A DNA stretch of 64,000 nucleotides, from the NCBI GenBank assembly GCA_036362985.1, contig JAYGXS010000001.1:72008471-72072470 (forward strand), written 5' to 3'. Under the pieces are notes generated by a model. That model worked only from the letters and a program-made list of their open reading frames with translations, did no database searches and was not told where the DNA came from. This stretch comes from Ligula intestinalis. Its lineage: Eukaryota; Platyhelminthes; Cestoda; Diphyllobothriidea; Diphyllobothriidae. Position numbers and translations under genes: made by a program. This document shows, in pieces, positions 34,114-46,113 of this stretch. Each line of letters opens with the position of its first letter. The first letter of the stretch is position 1.

Positions 34114-37100
34114 ATGTCTACGTTGACCGATTTGCAAGGTCTGCTGACAGAGCTTTTCACCCAAACCTCTTCCCCCGAACGTTTAAACTACGTGCAAGGA
34201 CTTCTTTCTCAATTTGAAAGAGAGCCAACTGCTTGGAAATCCGCCTTGAATTTTCTCTCTGTATCTACTGATCAGTATGTTTGTATGTTCAGCTTGGGAG
34301 TAATAGAAACGGCACTTAATCGTTCGCAAGAATTTTCGCTAGCAGATAAACAAACAATTCTGAGGTTTCTGGAGCAGTTTGTTTCTTCCTCAACCGCTTC
34401 CGCAACTCCACCTACGTTTACGAAATGTAAAGCCGTAAAGCTAGCAGCTGCAATTTATAAACGTGACCTCGCACCCAATATCCCCGCCTTTATTGCAAAA
34501 CTTCTCCAGCCACTCAGGGCACCTGTAAACGCCAATTCACTGGATCAATTTCAGCGTCTTTCGTTTGCTCTGACTGTTCTTCATTTTGCCTACGAGGAAC
34601 TGGTTCGATCCGACGCTAGCCTGAACATCGAAAAGGCAGCAGCTCTTCGCTCTCAACTGGATAACATAGCGACTTCGATTTTTAATACCTTAATTGATTT
34701 GACTGAGGCACTCTTATGCTGCGATGTTCTTAATAAAGTAAAGGGCTTGTTTGCGGAGGCGTGCGTTTTAGAAGAGGCTTTTTATGCGACGACGCGGGAA
34801 ATACTAGGTTTCTCGGCAAATTTGCTCTGTGCTGTGGATCCCAAAAAGCAGGAGTTATCGCCAATTTTAGTAAAACTCTTTGTCAACATTCTTCTATGCC
34901 TCAGTGACCTTGTGGCCGCGGCACCCTTCGCTTCCCTTGACCCCTACAAACTGTATAGTTGTGTCTATTTTTTTGGCATTCTTGGTTCGCCCACCACACT
35001 GACAACTATTTCAAATTTGGCCAAAGTGTACAATCTTCCTTCCACCAGGTCTTTAGATGCCCTTTCGGAGGTATCATTTAACAGTTTTTCCTGTCTCCAA
35101 GAAGTCGTTGAACGCAAGGATATATCCCGAGATGCTATGGTTGTACAGCTTTCATTTGTCTTTAAAATCATCCACTGGTCTCTTTTGATGCAGGATCCAA
35201 ATTTTCCTGTTTCAGACCTTGCAGAGCCGATCCTTGCCTCTATATCAGCAGCCAGAGGGGATATTCCTTGTTCAGCACCTAATGGTGCTAGTCTCTCCGA
35301 AATAACCCTTCTGAACCAGACTATAGAATCAATATGGCAGAACGCTTGCCAAAAGCTCTCAGACCTCCTGCAACACCTGGTCACAAATTTTCTCAATTTC
35401 TTTAGGCAAAACGAAGAGCCTGCTCCTGCCTCGCCTTACCAGTTTCACCCCCTTAATTTCATGTTGCTGGTACACAACTTCACCTTTCAGACCTGCAAGC
35501 AAATGTTTCCTGTCTACATCTCCAGTCTCGACACATGGGTTTCCTATCTGGAATTTACCAGAGCCATTTACTATGGGGACTCTGCGACGCCTTTTACAAT
35601 TACACGACGCAACGTGGACTTGCCGCAGTCTACCCAGTTGATAATATCCACCCTCTGCTTGTCACTTATCTCGAGCCTTTACTTTTCCGACTCCGCAAGT
35701 TTCCTAGATTCCCTCGACAATGACTCTGATGATTTAGCAACCGATGAGGCCATCCGGTCAAATTCTTACTCTTCGTTCTTCGACGACATTCTACAAAATA
35801 CACACTCATTTGACCTTGAAAGCCACGACTCGGAGTACCATGATTTTGTGCAGACTTCCCTGACGTTACTGTCTTCCGTGACCCTGTTTGTGCCAAAATT
35901 AGTCTTTCAGTCCATATTTTATCACCTACAAGACGGGCTGAATGTTTTCAGACAACTCACAAATCCTGGTGGACAGTTGGTTTTCGAAGAGCATGTTTCA
36001 AGGAAGCTCCATGGAGCCCTACGGGATTTCGCAATGAGCTTGAAGTGCGTATACTTCCTAGCAGATAATTTAGTTTCCCTCAACGAGCCCGAAATGCTTC
36101 GATCGCTACTCCAGGGCTTAGTCCAATCGCTGGGGGCCGGTGTGTCATTTCTTGAACGCATCAGTACCCTGCGCGAGGAAACAATAAGGAAGGATGTGAT
36201 TGAAGTCATAATTGAAAACGTCAATGTTGTTCGCTGTTTGATTGCCAGCGGTTTCGTTATTTCCAGCGAGGATGGTTTGTCGGTTAATCGTGAAACCAAG
36301 GGTTGTCTTGTCCTGTCGGTTTCTGAACGAGATTCGTTGGTTACGTTGTTGCTGTCATGCATTCGTCAGCTTCTATTTACCACGCAGTCTTCATGTGCAA
36401 ACCATTTGTCATTGCACGCCGCACAACTTTTCTTTACCATGGTAACTACAAGCAACCCACCCGGCTTCTTGCCGTCAGCCTGTCTTCTCCTCTCCCCTTC
36501 CTCTAACCCAGAATCCTCAGGTCACTTACAGGAAATCCTGGGTTGTTGCTTTTCAGTTAACGCACTCAAGTCCCTCCCTATTGCAGTTCAGCGAGTGATC
36601 GTGCGTGCGTGCACTGTCTATCTCCTCACCGACGAGGTTCCTCGCGCCGCCCAACTCGTTGCTACCAAACGTCTAGAAGATCTACGGAGTGTTACAGCAC
36701 TGAAACTGAACCTTTTCACCGATCGCCTCTTCCTCGTGTTCTCTCAGTGCATTCAGCCACAGACTCTGAAGACCGATGAGGACTCCTATTTTGCTGGACT
36801 CTGTTGGCTAAATGAAGCAGTGGCCTCTTTGTCCAACCTTAGTGGCAAGAGCCGGCGTTTAATGTATGATCAACTTCTGAGCTCCAAACTTCTGGACCAG
36901 TTGTGGCCCTGTCTGGATGCTAGCTTGAACACATCGGTGGATTCTGAGCGTAACACAGCCCTCTTTATCGCCCATCTTTCCTTTTTTGTGCAGTTTATTG
37001 ATGTCTATGGTAATCAAAAATCGACTGCCAGCCTAATTCCGGGTTTTGTGACGGGTGTCTTGAAACTACTACAAGTTCTAGAACAAAAAATCTCCTCGCG

Positions 37101-37953
37101 CCTCCTCTCTCCTGTAATGGCCTATCTGGTCAGACTGCTGAATGTACTGGTGCAGAATAGGAGTGCATTCCTGCCCATGGTCTCCGAGATCTTCCACTTT
37201 TGTGTCTACTTCCTATTGCTCAATCTGGCTTCTGTGCAGCAGACTGTGGATCTCACTGTTATGGCAAATGTCGCAACCGTTGTTAGCCGCGCCTGTCTAA
37301 ATGATGCAGACTTCTGCATCAGCATATTTAGTCTTGTGTTCCGTATAGTTTCCTTTGGTTTTCCTCAACTGACGCAACCAAACGGGCTCCAATCGACTCC
37401 TGCCCTGAATGATGGCGCGAGAAAAGATGAGGATTTCAACCTGTTTATGCGTCTTGTCGTGGCAGTTTTCTCCGAAGATGTGAAGGACATTCGTCTAGTT
37501 GTACAAATTATAGACTCCTTGTGCAGTCTGAACCAGAATCATGATCTCTTTGCTTTGCCGATCTTCACGGCAAAGTGGCGCGATCCACTTGCTCAATGTA
37601 TCCTGAGTTTCCTTATGGCACAGCCTCAAACAGATGCAAAGGAGTCTCTGTTCCGTGGACTATACAGTCTCTACGTGGCCACTAACCGTGACCAGTCCGT
37701 CTTTCAAGTCAACCTGTTTTGGGAGTCTGCCATGTGTCCATTCCTAGTAAACGTCCAGAACCAACTGCCAGGTAGCAAACCTGAGTTGTACGGTAATCTG
37801 GCTCTTTCATTCAACTCCTCGGGTCCAAAGTTTAAGGATGCTGGGGAGTTATCCTCAGTTGTATCACCCTTCCTGATCGACTTGAAGTATCTGTGCAAGA
37901 GCGGAGGCAGTCAACTCTCTCAGGCATTCTCGTTGCCAATTAAAGTTGCTTGA
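34114..37953 (+). CDS. XPO6: exportin-6-like nuclear export receptor
   Basis: A 1279-codon frame with no internal stop, by far the longest here. The N-terminus (LQGLLTELF, SPERLNYVQGLLSQFE, AWKSALNFLS, DQYVCMFSLGVIE) follows the exportin-6 pattern; further segments (NFTFQTCKQMFPVYISSLD, TWVSYLEFTRA) fit its middle. The rest is helical, leucine-rich and HEAT-like, as expected of the importin-beta superfamily. Known: exportin-6 uses RanGTP to export profilin-actin from the nucleus. Length is somewhat above the vertebrate protein (about 1125 aa, from memory). I chose 34114 over 34063 because a splice acceptor separates them. The gene is uninterrupted by introns, unusual for a flatworm gene this long. 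No A-rich tail or flanking direct repeat suggesting retrocopy was seen. Additional 5' exons cannot be excluded. Family assignment is by recall, without a search. Confidence 0.8.
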   Translation: MSTLTDLQGLLTELFTQTSSPERLNYVQGLLSQFEREPTAWKSALNFLSVSTDQYVCMFSLGVIETALNRSQEFSLADKQTILRFLEQFVSSSTASATPPTFTKCKAVKLAAAIYKRDLAPNIPAFIAKLLQPLRAPVNANSLDQFQRLSFALTVLHFAYEELVRSDASLNIEKAAALRSQLDNIATSIFNTLIDLTEALLCCDVLNKVKGLFAEACVLEEAFYATTREILGFSANLLCAVDPKKQELSPILVKLFVNILLCLSDLVAAAPFASLDPYKLYSCVYFFGILGSPTTLTTISNLAKVYNLPSTRSLDALSEVSFNSFSCLQEVVERKDISRDAMVVQLSFVFKIIHWSLLMQDPNFPVSDLAEPILASISAARGDIPCSAPNGASLSEITLLNQTIESIWQNACQKLSDLLQHLVTNFLNFFRQNEEPAPASPYQFHPLNFMLLVHNFTFQTCKQMFPVYISSLDTWVSYLEFTRAIYYGDSATPFTITRRNVDLPQSTQLIISTLCLSLISSLYFSDSASFLDSLDNDSDDLATDEAIRSNSYSSFFDDILQNTHSFDLESHDSEYHDFVQTSLTLLSSVTLFVPKLVFQSIFYHLQDGLNVFRQLTNPGGQLVFEEHVSRKLHGALRDFAMSLKCVYFLADNLVSLNEPEMLRSLLQGLVQSLGAGVSFLERISTLREETIRKDVIEVIIENVNVVRCLIASGFVISSEDGLSVNRETKGCLVLSVSERDSLVTLLLSCIRQLLFTTQSSCANHLSLHAAQLFFTMVTTSNPPGFLPSACLLLSPSSNPESSGHLQEILGCCFSVNALKSLPIAVQRVIVRACTVYLLTDEVPRAAQLVATKRLEDLRSVTALKLNLFTDRLFLVFSQCIQPQTLKTDEDSYFAGLCWLNEAVASLSNLSGKSRRLMYDQLLSSKLLDQLWPCLDASLNTSVDSERNTALFIAHLSFFVQFIDVYGNQKSTASLIPGFVTGVLKLLQVLEQKISSRLLSPVMAYLVRLLNVLVQNRSAFLPMVSEIFHFCVYFLLLNLASVQQTVDLTVMANVATVVSRACLNDADFCISIFSLVFRIVSFGFPQLTQPNGLQSTPALNDGARKDEDFNLFMRLVVAVFSEDVKDIRLVVQIIDSLCSLNQNHDLFALPIFTAKWRDPLAQCILSFLMAQPQTDAKESLFRGLYSLYVATNRDQSVFQVNLFWESAMCPFLVNVQNQLPGSKPELYGNLALSFNSSGPKFKDAGELSSVVSPFLIDLKYLCKSGGSQLSQAFSLPIKVA

Positions 37954-39390
37954 GTTTTCAGCTGCGTATCACTCCCAGCAATGGTAAATTAGTTATGTTT
38001 GCCTTGTAATCTGTCGTTCTCGTCAGTTATTCCTCCTCTATTTTGCACTATTTTGCCTTTATATCTTCTGTTAGCAACGTGTCACTCATCTTCATCTAAC
38101 TGATTGTATCACAGTGAAGCATTTAAAAGGCTCACCGCAGTAATATCTAGTCCTACCGTTTAGCTTTTACGCGTTCGTAAGTAGTCATCCAAAGTAGATG
38201 AAAGTTCAAGCCGCACTGCTAGGTAATTTTTATTTGTTGGAGAATTTTATAAATATTGGTTCCGAACGGTCATTGGGATTGAACCCTGAGCGGAACTCTT
38301 CTTTGAATTTTGTCACTTCTGTTTATTTACTGTTCCCATAATACGGTAAGCTTTTACCTTATTTGACCTCAAAGCAGTCCTATAATTAGCCAATTTGGTC
38401 TGTGCATACTCACAGACATACTCTCAGGCAGATATCTTGAAGAAAAGGGATATAATTTTGACTAATTTCGAAGTAAACTACTGGTCGAGTGCATTACGTT
38501 GTACCTATTTTATCGACCCGTCTTTGGTAAGGCTTGCAAAGGTGATATAATTAATTTACATTTTTTTCTGTTTGTGCAGGCAAATCCTATATGCAATCGT
38601 CACTTCGAAGTACAAAACGACAAGTTATTGACCGTGTCCTGACTCCAATGGACTCAAAAAGCGCTCTGTTAGTCTCCCTGCCTATCTTCTTCAGCAAAGT
38701 TCTCTCCTCTGCCAAGTTTTTTTTCCACTGAATTCAACAGCGACACAGTATATTTCCGCTAATGTACGGAAATTGCCTTTTTGCCAATTCCAGGCTCTTG
38801 CATTTATTTGACGTCATTTTCCTTTCTCTCTCTCTCTCTCTCTTTTCTGTCTTACCTCTTTCTTGTGGCTTGGATATATACCTAACGACTCTTTCCAATT
38901 GTACAATCGTTTTAATTGAGGCTTTCTATTTTTCAATTTTATTTTTATGATTTGAATACTGTAAAGGAAGTGCTCTTCTCTGACCTACCGTACATTCTGG
39001 TAATCTTGACACGTGATTGGCTGCTGATTTATTGGACATTGGAAAGGGCTCCTGTTTGCGCTCTGGCTTGCCTTCTGTCTAATGTTGCAGGAACCGCTCA
39101 GATAACCCTAAGGGGTTCCGAAAACGGATTTCGTCGAATCTAAGCAGAGAGCCAAGTAAATATATTACTCGTTAGGCGGTGAATTCGCTCGACTGCGGCC
39201 CTTGCACCCCCATCTCATTTCCACAGAGGCACGCTGGGTGAGGCTGTTCCATTGCGACTCCAATGCATGCTTTACTTGCCATTAAAGTTACCGAGTGCTT
39301 GAATTGTTAGGATATACAAGAAGCTGTAACCGCGAAGATTGCCAAGGATTGAAATTATGCGACCCTCCTCTGGACTAATTGTTGTGCATG
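37954..39390. other. downstream spacer of exportin-like gene
   Basis: AT-rich. No clear AATAAA was seen in the first 600 bases. A (CT)n run lies at about 38824-38843. Short frames at 38762-39143 are not recognisable. Confidence 0.4.
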
Positions 39391-39722
39391 CCAGATGAAT
39401 GCGGGTTACCCGGGAAAGGATGGTTACCCGTTAGCCAAGCTGCAGGCTACCTGGCGCGTCCACGGGTGGCGGATAGTGGCGCGGCCTTCAGTGAAGGTTA
39501 GCTGCGAAATAAGCAGGCTCGCGAGTCTGGCGAATAAGCAGTCGCGGACGCAGCAGTGACAGTGTTACCAGGGCGCGGTGGGCTGAGGTCTGGCGCACCG
39601 ACTGCTTTATAAAATACCGCAAGGCCCAATGACGACACTGTGACATGGCGAGCGTGAACCGCCATTAAATAGGTTTGCTTGCCACCAACACCACTGCCTT
39701 GTGGTTAGGTTCTTGAGCCATA

Positions 39723-40538
39723 GTGCTAGAGGAGACAACCTCGAACAAAGAATCCGAGCGGCCGTTGGGGACCCGCCTGTATTCAAAATTCCCAAGAAAC
39801 CTCATGAACATGTCAACTTACGATTTTAAGACCCATGCTACGGCGTCCGCGGGAACCAACGCGCTCCGCAACCCTTGTCCAGTGGTGCGGGCGAATAATG
39901 TGCAAGCTGGACTGCTAAACAAAAAACGGACTCTTGGTATTGGATGCTGGAATGTGCGAACATTTCTGGAACCTGGTACTCAAAGTCTGACAGCACACAG
40001 TATCCATGAATATCACGTGGATGTTTGTTGCCTATCAGAACTCCGACTACCCGATTCAGGTGCCCGAGAAATCAAAATCCCGGGGGTCGATTCCCATCTC
40101 ACCTTGCATCACAGTGGTCCGAGTTACTCATCTGGTAGACACGGTGTGGCTATTGTCCTCTCGGAACAAGCCAACAGTGCACCTTTGGCATGGGAACCAG
40201 TCAACGACCGAATGGCCTATGTTCGACTAAAAGGCCATTTTAAGAACATCTCGGTCGTATCTGTGTATGCACCTACGTCGGTGGCTGAACAGCAAGAGAA
40301 AGACAATTTCTACTCGCAGCTGCAGGAGCTAGCCGAACGACTTCCTCGCCGAGATCTGCTAATTGTTGCCGGGGGCTGGAATGGCCGGACTGGGCCCGGT
40401 GACCCGACAAACAGCCACCTTCTTGGTCGTTTTGGGCTTGGCTCTCGAACGGACAATGGTAAGAGGATACTGCAGTTTGCTGAACAGAACCGACTGTTAC
40501 CAACACATGCTTTCAGCATCGTCACAAACATCTACTGA
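39723..40538 (+). pseudogene. RTE element 1 apurinic-type endonuclease (EEP) part
   Basis: Motifs in order: GIGCWNVRTF, CCLSELRLPDSG (catalytic glutamate), SGRHGVAIVLS, VSVYAPTS and VAGGWNGRTG. The last should read GDxN in an active EEP nuclease; the catalytic aspartate is glycine here. After NRLLPTH the frame shifts. The expected SDH motif is found in another frame near 40660 (GSDHVLV). Confidence 0.75.
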
Positions 40539-41062
40539 CTTGGTATTCGAACGATGGCCGTACCGCCAGTCAGATCGATTGCATTCTAGTTGGTTCACGG
40601 TTTCGCAGCTGGGTCCACGATAGCAGGTCGATGTGAGGTGGCGAAACTGGTAACGTCCACGGATCTGACCATGTTCTCGTTCGCACGCGCCTGAAGGTTC
40701 ACCTCTCACCTGTGCCCATACTGCCACGTGCGAGACGCCTTGATGTCGCAAAGCTCCGGCAAACCAATACTACCGAGGCTCTAAGCACAGAAATCCAGTC
40801 CCGTCTTATGACCCAGGCTGACAACGAGGGCAGTAGAAAGTGGCCATCACTGAAGACATCCATCTGTGGGGCAGCTGATAAGATGCTCGGATTCACTCAG
40901 CGGCGCCGCAGTGACTGGATTAGCAGAAGAACCCTGCAGCTATCGGCCGAGACGACTCGAGCCAGGTCCCGGAACGATGCCTCCTTCCGCCAACTTTGAA
41001 AGCTGACAGCAAAGTCGGCTAGAGATGACTGGCAGAAGTATTGGTCCGAAACGGCGACTTCT

Positions 41063-42863
41063 ATGGAGCAGACATCTAATGTTGGTCACACCCGAAAATT
41101 GCACCAAATCATACGCCATGTTAGTGGTAAGCCCCCGACACTCAGTGATTCTGTTTGCGATGTGAATGGAGGATTTATTGCCGACAACTCGGCCAAGGTC
41201 GATCGCTGGCATGAACACTTCGAGCACCTACTCAACTTTGACGAACAACCCATCACACCCTCCCTCTCCTCCACAGCGGAGTTTCAATGCTCTTCTGCCT
41301 ATGTAGTGTCGTGTGACATCCCTTCCGAAGACGATGTTACCGATGCAATGCAGAGGCTACGCAACAACAAGGCGTGCTGAGAGGATGGTATTCCTGCAGA
41401 ACTCTACAACTCCTGTGTCGACACCCTGGCTCCTCGGCTCCATGAGGTGATTGTACAGGCGTGGCGAGGAGGGACCGTTCCCAATGACTGGGGCTCAGGT
41501 ATCCTTGTACCTGTCCACAAGAAGGGAGATAAGACAAGATGCGAGAACTACAGTGGCATAAGTCTTATCGATGTTGCTGCAAAGATCTTCGCTGTTGTTC
41601 TTCTCAGGCGCTTTCAGTGTGTACGTGACTCCAGGACACGACCCAACCAAGCCGGATTCCGACCTGGGCGTGGATGTGCGGATCAAATATTCGCACTGAG
41701 GCGCACTCTAGAATTCCGCCATAACTACCAGCAACCGACGGCCCTTTTCCGCCGCATTCGATTCCATCCATCGTGAGTCCGTGTGGTGGATAATAGAACT
41801 GGATGGAGTGCCAACCAAACTCATTGCGATGATTAAGGCCTACTATCGGTCTACCACCGCACGAGTCCTGGTCCACAACGATCTCTCTCAGTCGTTCGAT
41901 ATCCGGTCTGGTGCCCGACAGGGCTGCGTCCTTTCGCCCATTCTGTTTAACTACGTCATTGACTGGATTCTCGGCAAAGCCCTACATGAAGAGGACGGTG
42001 TTGAACTTGCACCCGGACGCCGACTAACTGATCTTGACTACGCCGATGATAGTGCGCTGTTAGCCTCAAACTTTGATGGTCTACAGTCAGTAGTGTCGCG
42101 GTTAAATGAGATCGCTTTGTCGGTAGGCATTTCCTTAAATTCCGGAAAGACGAAGTTGTTCTCGAGCTGCATCCCTGACCAGGAAAAGGCACCCCTGGGG
42201 ATTAATGGCCATCAACGTGAAGAAGAAGACAGCTTTAAATACCTCGGGGCCAGGCTGCTACCGAATGGGCAGAGCAAGGACGAGATTGTCTCCCGTATCA
42301 ATGCTGCTCGCTGGGTTTTCTCAATCCTTCGAAAGTGCCTATGGATCCGAAGTGACATCTCCATCGCCACGAAGATTCGTGTATACCGTGCATCCATCCG
42401 GTCAGTCCTGCTCTATGGATGTGAATGCTGGGCTGTGCGCGCTGAAGATGAGCGAAGACTGGAGGTCTTTGACCACCAGTGCCTGAGGACGATCCTGCGA
42501 GTTAAGTATAGCGACTTCATCTCAAATGAGACAGTCCGCATCCGCTGCGATCGTATCACGAGGATATCTCAGGCCATTCAAGAAAGGCGACTGAGGTGGT
42601 TTGGACACGTTCTCCGTCGTCCGCCCCGCGAGCTTACCTATGCTACCCTCGACCCGGCACTACAGCCCACCTGGAAACGTCGAAGAGGAGGGCAACTGAA
42701 GACTTGGCTAGACACCGTCCGTCAAGGCATGGAAGCAGTTCTTGGACCTTCTATCTTCGGCCTCCGTCGCTGGAGAAGGGACTGGGTGGAGCTTTCGAGA
42801 TCCGCTGCCGCCAATCGCCACGCATGGAGAGGTACCGTTCGTGAAATCATTGAGGCCGGCTAG
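41063..42863 (+). pseudogene. RTE element 1 reverse transcriptase
   Basis: RT blocks seen: ILVPVHKKGDKTRCENYSGI, SLIDVAAKIF, PNQAGFRPGRGCADQIF, GARQGCVLSPILFNYVIDWI, LTDLDYADDSALLAS (catalytic YADD, about 42036), LNSGKTKLFSS and YLGARLLPNGQSKDEIVSRI. The C-terminal domain includes VLLYGCECWAVR and RRLRWFGHVLRRPPR. The 41781-42863 half is fully open (360 codons). The frame breaks near 41760 in the palm block between QPTALF and IIELDGVPTKL, removing the first catalytic aspartate. Confidence 0.8.
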
Positions 42864-42905
42864 ATAAAGCATGATCACAGCCGTAACAAGTACAAGTACG
42901 AGTAA

Positions 42906-43138
42906 GTATATATGTTCGACCATTGATTTTGAGGAAGTGCGCCAACGGGTTAGTACGGAAGGTGACAGTCTCAGGGGGTAGCTTTAAAGTGATAGAGGAC
43001 ATAATCAGCGCCAACTGCACTCTTCACCTTCGGTGGGAGTCCGAAAACTAAAAGAGGCCCGGTGTAGGCTGCTTTCTCCAATGCAAGCCGAAACACCGTC
43101 TAACGTAGTCGTAAGTGACAGTAGCCTTTTGTACTTGC
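42906..43138. other. spacer between two tail-to-tail RTE elements
   Basis: About 230 bp with no frame. It contains AGGCTACTGTCACTTACG-type sequence inverted near 43110-43130, possibly the 3' UTR of element 2. Confidence 0.5.
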
Positions 43139-43149
43139 ACTTGATTTAA

Positions 43150-44566
43150 TTAGCTCCTGTTGTTGGATGAATCGGCTTCACGGATGTCATGGATAGCGGT
43201 GGCCCATCGGCGGCGGTCGGAAGCGAGCTCTTCACAGATGTTAACCCATTGTTTGTTCCAATTTCGCAAGCCGTAAACGGTTACGAGGCCCATCTGTTCA
43301 ACATCTGACTCGACGGTACTGAGCCATGTCTTCAGTTGACCGCCTGCGGCGGTCCGTCGATGGTTTGCGCAGGACATGGCCAAACCATTGCAATCGGCGT
43401 TGCTGGATGTAAGATGCTAGACTTGGTAGTTTGAAACATCTGCGGTCAACCTCGACATTGGAGATTCGATCCTGCCAGAAGACTCTTAAGAGGCGTCTAA
43501 GGCACCAACGGTCAAAGACTTCGAGCGGTAGGATGTCTGCCTTTCTCACTGGCCATCTTTCGCAGGCATATACTAACACCAGTCTGATTAATGCTTAGTA
43601 TATCAGCAGCTTAGTACGTAAGCTGATGTCTGAGCGAGACCGACGTGGTCTGGCTAGCAACCTAAATGCATTTCTAGCCTGTGCGATTCCGTTCTTGATT
43701 GCCTCTTTTGCCTGTCCATTGCCTAGCATATTCAAGCCCAAATAGCGGAAGCAGCTAACTTTTTCAATGGGTTGACCGCTGATAAACAGTGGTTGTGCTG
43801 CGCCCAGATACGTAGTCAGGAGCTTCGTCTTGCGCACATTAATTGTCAGACCAACAGTTGCAGCGAAGCTGGTGATTCGGTCTAGCGTTGGCTGTAGTAA
43901 CTGAGGAGTTTTACCGAGTACGACAATGTCATCGGCATATTCCAGGTCAGGTACTCTGAATTCAGGGCTGATTTAACATCCACTGTCATGTAAAATTGAC
44001 TGATGCATTACCCAGTTGATCAAGAAGTTGAGGAGAACTGGGGAAAGAGGGCACCCTTGTCGAACTCCACAAGTCAGAGGGAAATAATTTGACTCTTCAC
44101 CAAGGGTTCTTACTCGGGCTGATGTTGTGCTATAGTAAGCTTTGATCAGATTGAGCAACGTTTGCGGGAGACCGTCAGCAAGCAAGATTTGCCATAAAGC
44201 TTCTATGTCGATATAATCAAAGGCGGTCTTGAATTCAACGAAACAGGCGGTGGTGATCTGTTGGTTTTTATGTCTGTGTTCTAGTATGCGGCGTAGAATG
44301 AAGATCTGGTCAATACATCCTCTACCTGGACGAAATCCTCCTTGGTTAGGATGAGTGTGGAGATTGCGCTCAGTCGAAAATCTACTGAGAAGGATGGTCG
44401 CAAACATTTTGGCAGCTATATCTATGAGGCTGATGCCGCGGTAATTTGAGCATATTCTCATGTCACCGCGCTTCGGTATCGGTAAGATAATGGACAGTGA
44501 CCAGTCAGTGGGGATGACTTCGGTAATGCATATAGTCAAGTACAGTCGGTGAAGTGATTCTGTCAA
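43150..44566 (-). pseudogene. RTE element 2 reverse transcriptase
   Basis: Blocks: SIILPIPKRGDMRICSNYRG, SLIDIAAKMFATILLSRF, PNQGGFRPGRGCIDQIF, CFVEFKTAFDYIDIEALW (palm block A, aspartate at the expected place reads E-F-K-T-A-F-D), CGVRQGCPLSPVLLNF, a stop, then DLEYADDIVVLGK (about 43951-43915) and NVRKTKLLTTYL. The thumb and C-terminus follow with RLQWFGHVLRKPS. The long open piece 44566-43973 retains block A that element 1 lacks. Confidence 0.78.
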
Positions 44567-45531
44567 AGCATAACAGTTGGTTTTCCAGGCTTCTGCTGGG
44601 ATACCATCTTCACTCGCTGCCTTCCGAACTTTTAGTCGTTACAATACTGATTCCAGTTCAGTTCTCGTAGGTGGCTCGCACTCATTGTCGTATGGAATTC
44701 CAGTTGATAGCTGTAGGTTCGCAGTCGGACGTATAGGCGGATCCAGTAGCTCACTAAAGTGCTCTCGTCATCGATCGATTTTGCCAGCCATATCAGTAAT
44801 CACTTGACCCGAGTTATCCCGAACGGTAGTGCAAGGCGGTTTATATTTGCCAGCTGCTTTACGTAAAAGGTAATAGAGCTCGTGGAAGTTACCAGAGTTT
44901 GAAGCTGATTCCATGGAGCCAGCTAATTCGGTCCAATGATTCTGACGGTCGCATCTTACTGATTGCGTAGTTTGACATCTCAGTGAGCAGTAGTTCTCTG
45001 AGTTTGACATCCGAGCGATTCTAGCTTGTGCCGAGAGATGGAGGGTGATTATGGAGATCCAGTCCTTCCTCGGTACTATCTGTTGTTGCGAGCTCGAATT
45101 CATCGCACTTTGTAGCGCGTCTCTCAAGTGTGGCCACTGAGTATCGGGCGAACTTTTATTATGGACGTTATCTGGAGGTTCGCTTTGAAAAACGGATTGA
45201 TCTCTGATCCGTGCAGTGAGAATTTTGTTGAATGCTACACGGGTTTCTGTGTGTGATAGTGCCATAACGTTGACACGTTTTTGGGGCAGTTTTTTACTTC
45301 GATTTGACAAAGGGAGCTTAAAGCGGGCACGGACAAGTACATGATCTGACCCAACTTCCGCACCTCGAAACGATTGGCTGTCGGATACTGAGGTGGCCCA
45401 CCTTGAGCGTACTACGATGTAGTCTATCTGGTTTGCCGTTCGACCATTGTTTGAATACCATGTTATCAACTGCCGATGGGGGTGCTGAAAACGAGTGTTT
45501 GTAACAACGAGATGATTATAATCAGCCAATG

Positions 45532-46113
45532 TTACCAATCGTTCTTTGTTTTCGCAACGTTTGCCCAGTCCGTACTTTCCAATGATCTGTCTCGTGGTCT
45601 CATCGCACGGGCCAGCCTGACATTCCAGTTTCCGGCGACGAAGAGCAAGTCTTTAGGAGGTATCCTGGCCACTGTAGCTTGAAGGTGTTCATAGAACTCC
45701 GTCTTAACTTCTTCATCCGCTTGCGATGTTGGGACATAAACGGCAACCACAGACATATTTGCTATGGTGCCTTTGAAGCGGGCTGTGGCAATCCGCTCTG
45801 AGATAGGCTCAAATGCTACGAGCGTGTTATGCACCTTCTTTGTCATGGCTATTGCCACCCCATGTAGTCCTGTGTTCGTTTGTGGCCCACTGTGGAGGAG
45901 CACGTACTCAGCATCATCTTGTGGGACCTTGATTTCTCGTGTTCCAGAGTCTGGGAGACGAACTTCTGACAGACATGCGAAGTCTACTTTACAGTCCCAT
46001 AATGCGCATGCTAGAAGTGCTTGACGTCCGGCATCAAGCAATGTCCGCACATTCCAGCAACCGCTGTTCAAGCTGTGTCGCGAATTTAGGGTACTGGCTT
46101 GCATATTTGACAT
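45532..46113 (-). pseudogene. RTE element 2 EEP endonuclease
   Basis: Motifs: NSGCWNVRTLLDAG, FACLSEVRLPDSG, TGLHGVAIAMTKK, SVVAVYVPTS and FVAGNWNVRLAR, where the catalytic GD is GN. An SDH motif lies in the next frame (VGSDHVLVRARF, about 45355-45320). An upstream in-phase ATG region ends in a stop at about 46117. Confidence 0.75.

Larger units (their letters stand above)
39395..42905 (+). mobile_element. RTE-type non-LTR retrotransposon, element 1
   Basis: A GC-richer 5' leader (about 39395-39722) precedes coding remnants: endonuclease 39723-40538, linker 40712-40999, RT start 41063-41776 and RT palm to C-terminus 41781-42863. Two frameshifts (near 40530 and 41760) and in-frame stops at 40999 and 41380 inactivate it. 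The 3' end carries short AAGTAC-type repeats (about 42887-42905), as RTE elements often end in simple repeats. Clade call rests on the EEP-RT layout and the WFGHVLRR tail; SR2-like elements of schistosomes are the model. Confidence 0.8.

Noticed and set aside
34965..36362. Long minus-strand frames (143 and 146 codons) under the exportin-like gene
   Set aside because: Antisense shadows of the coding strand with no family motif.
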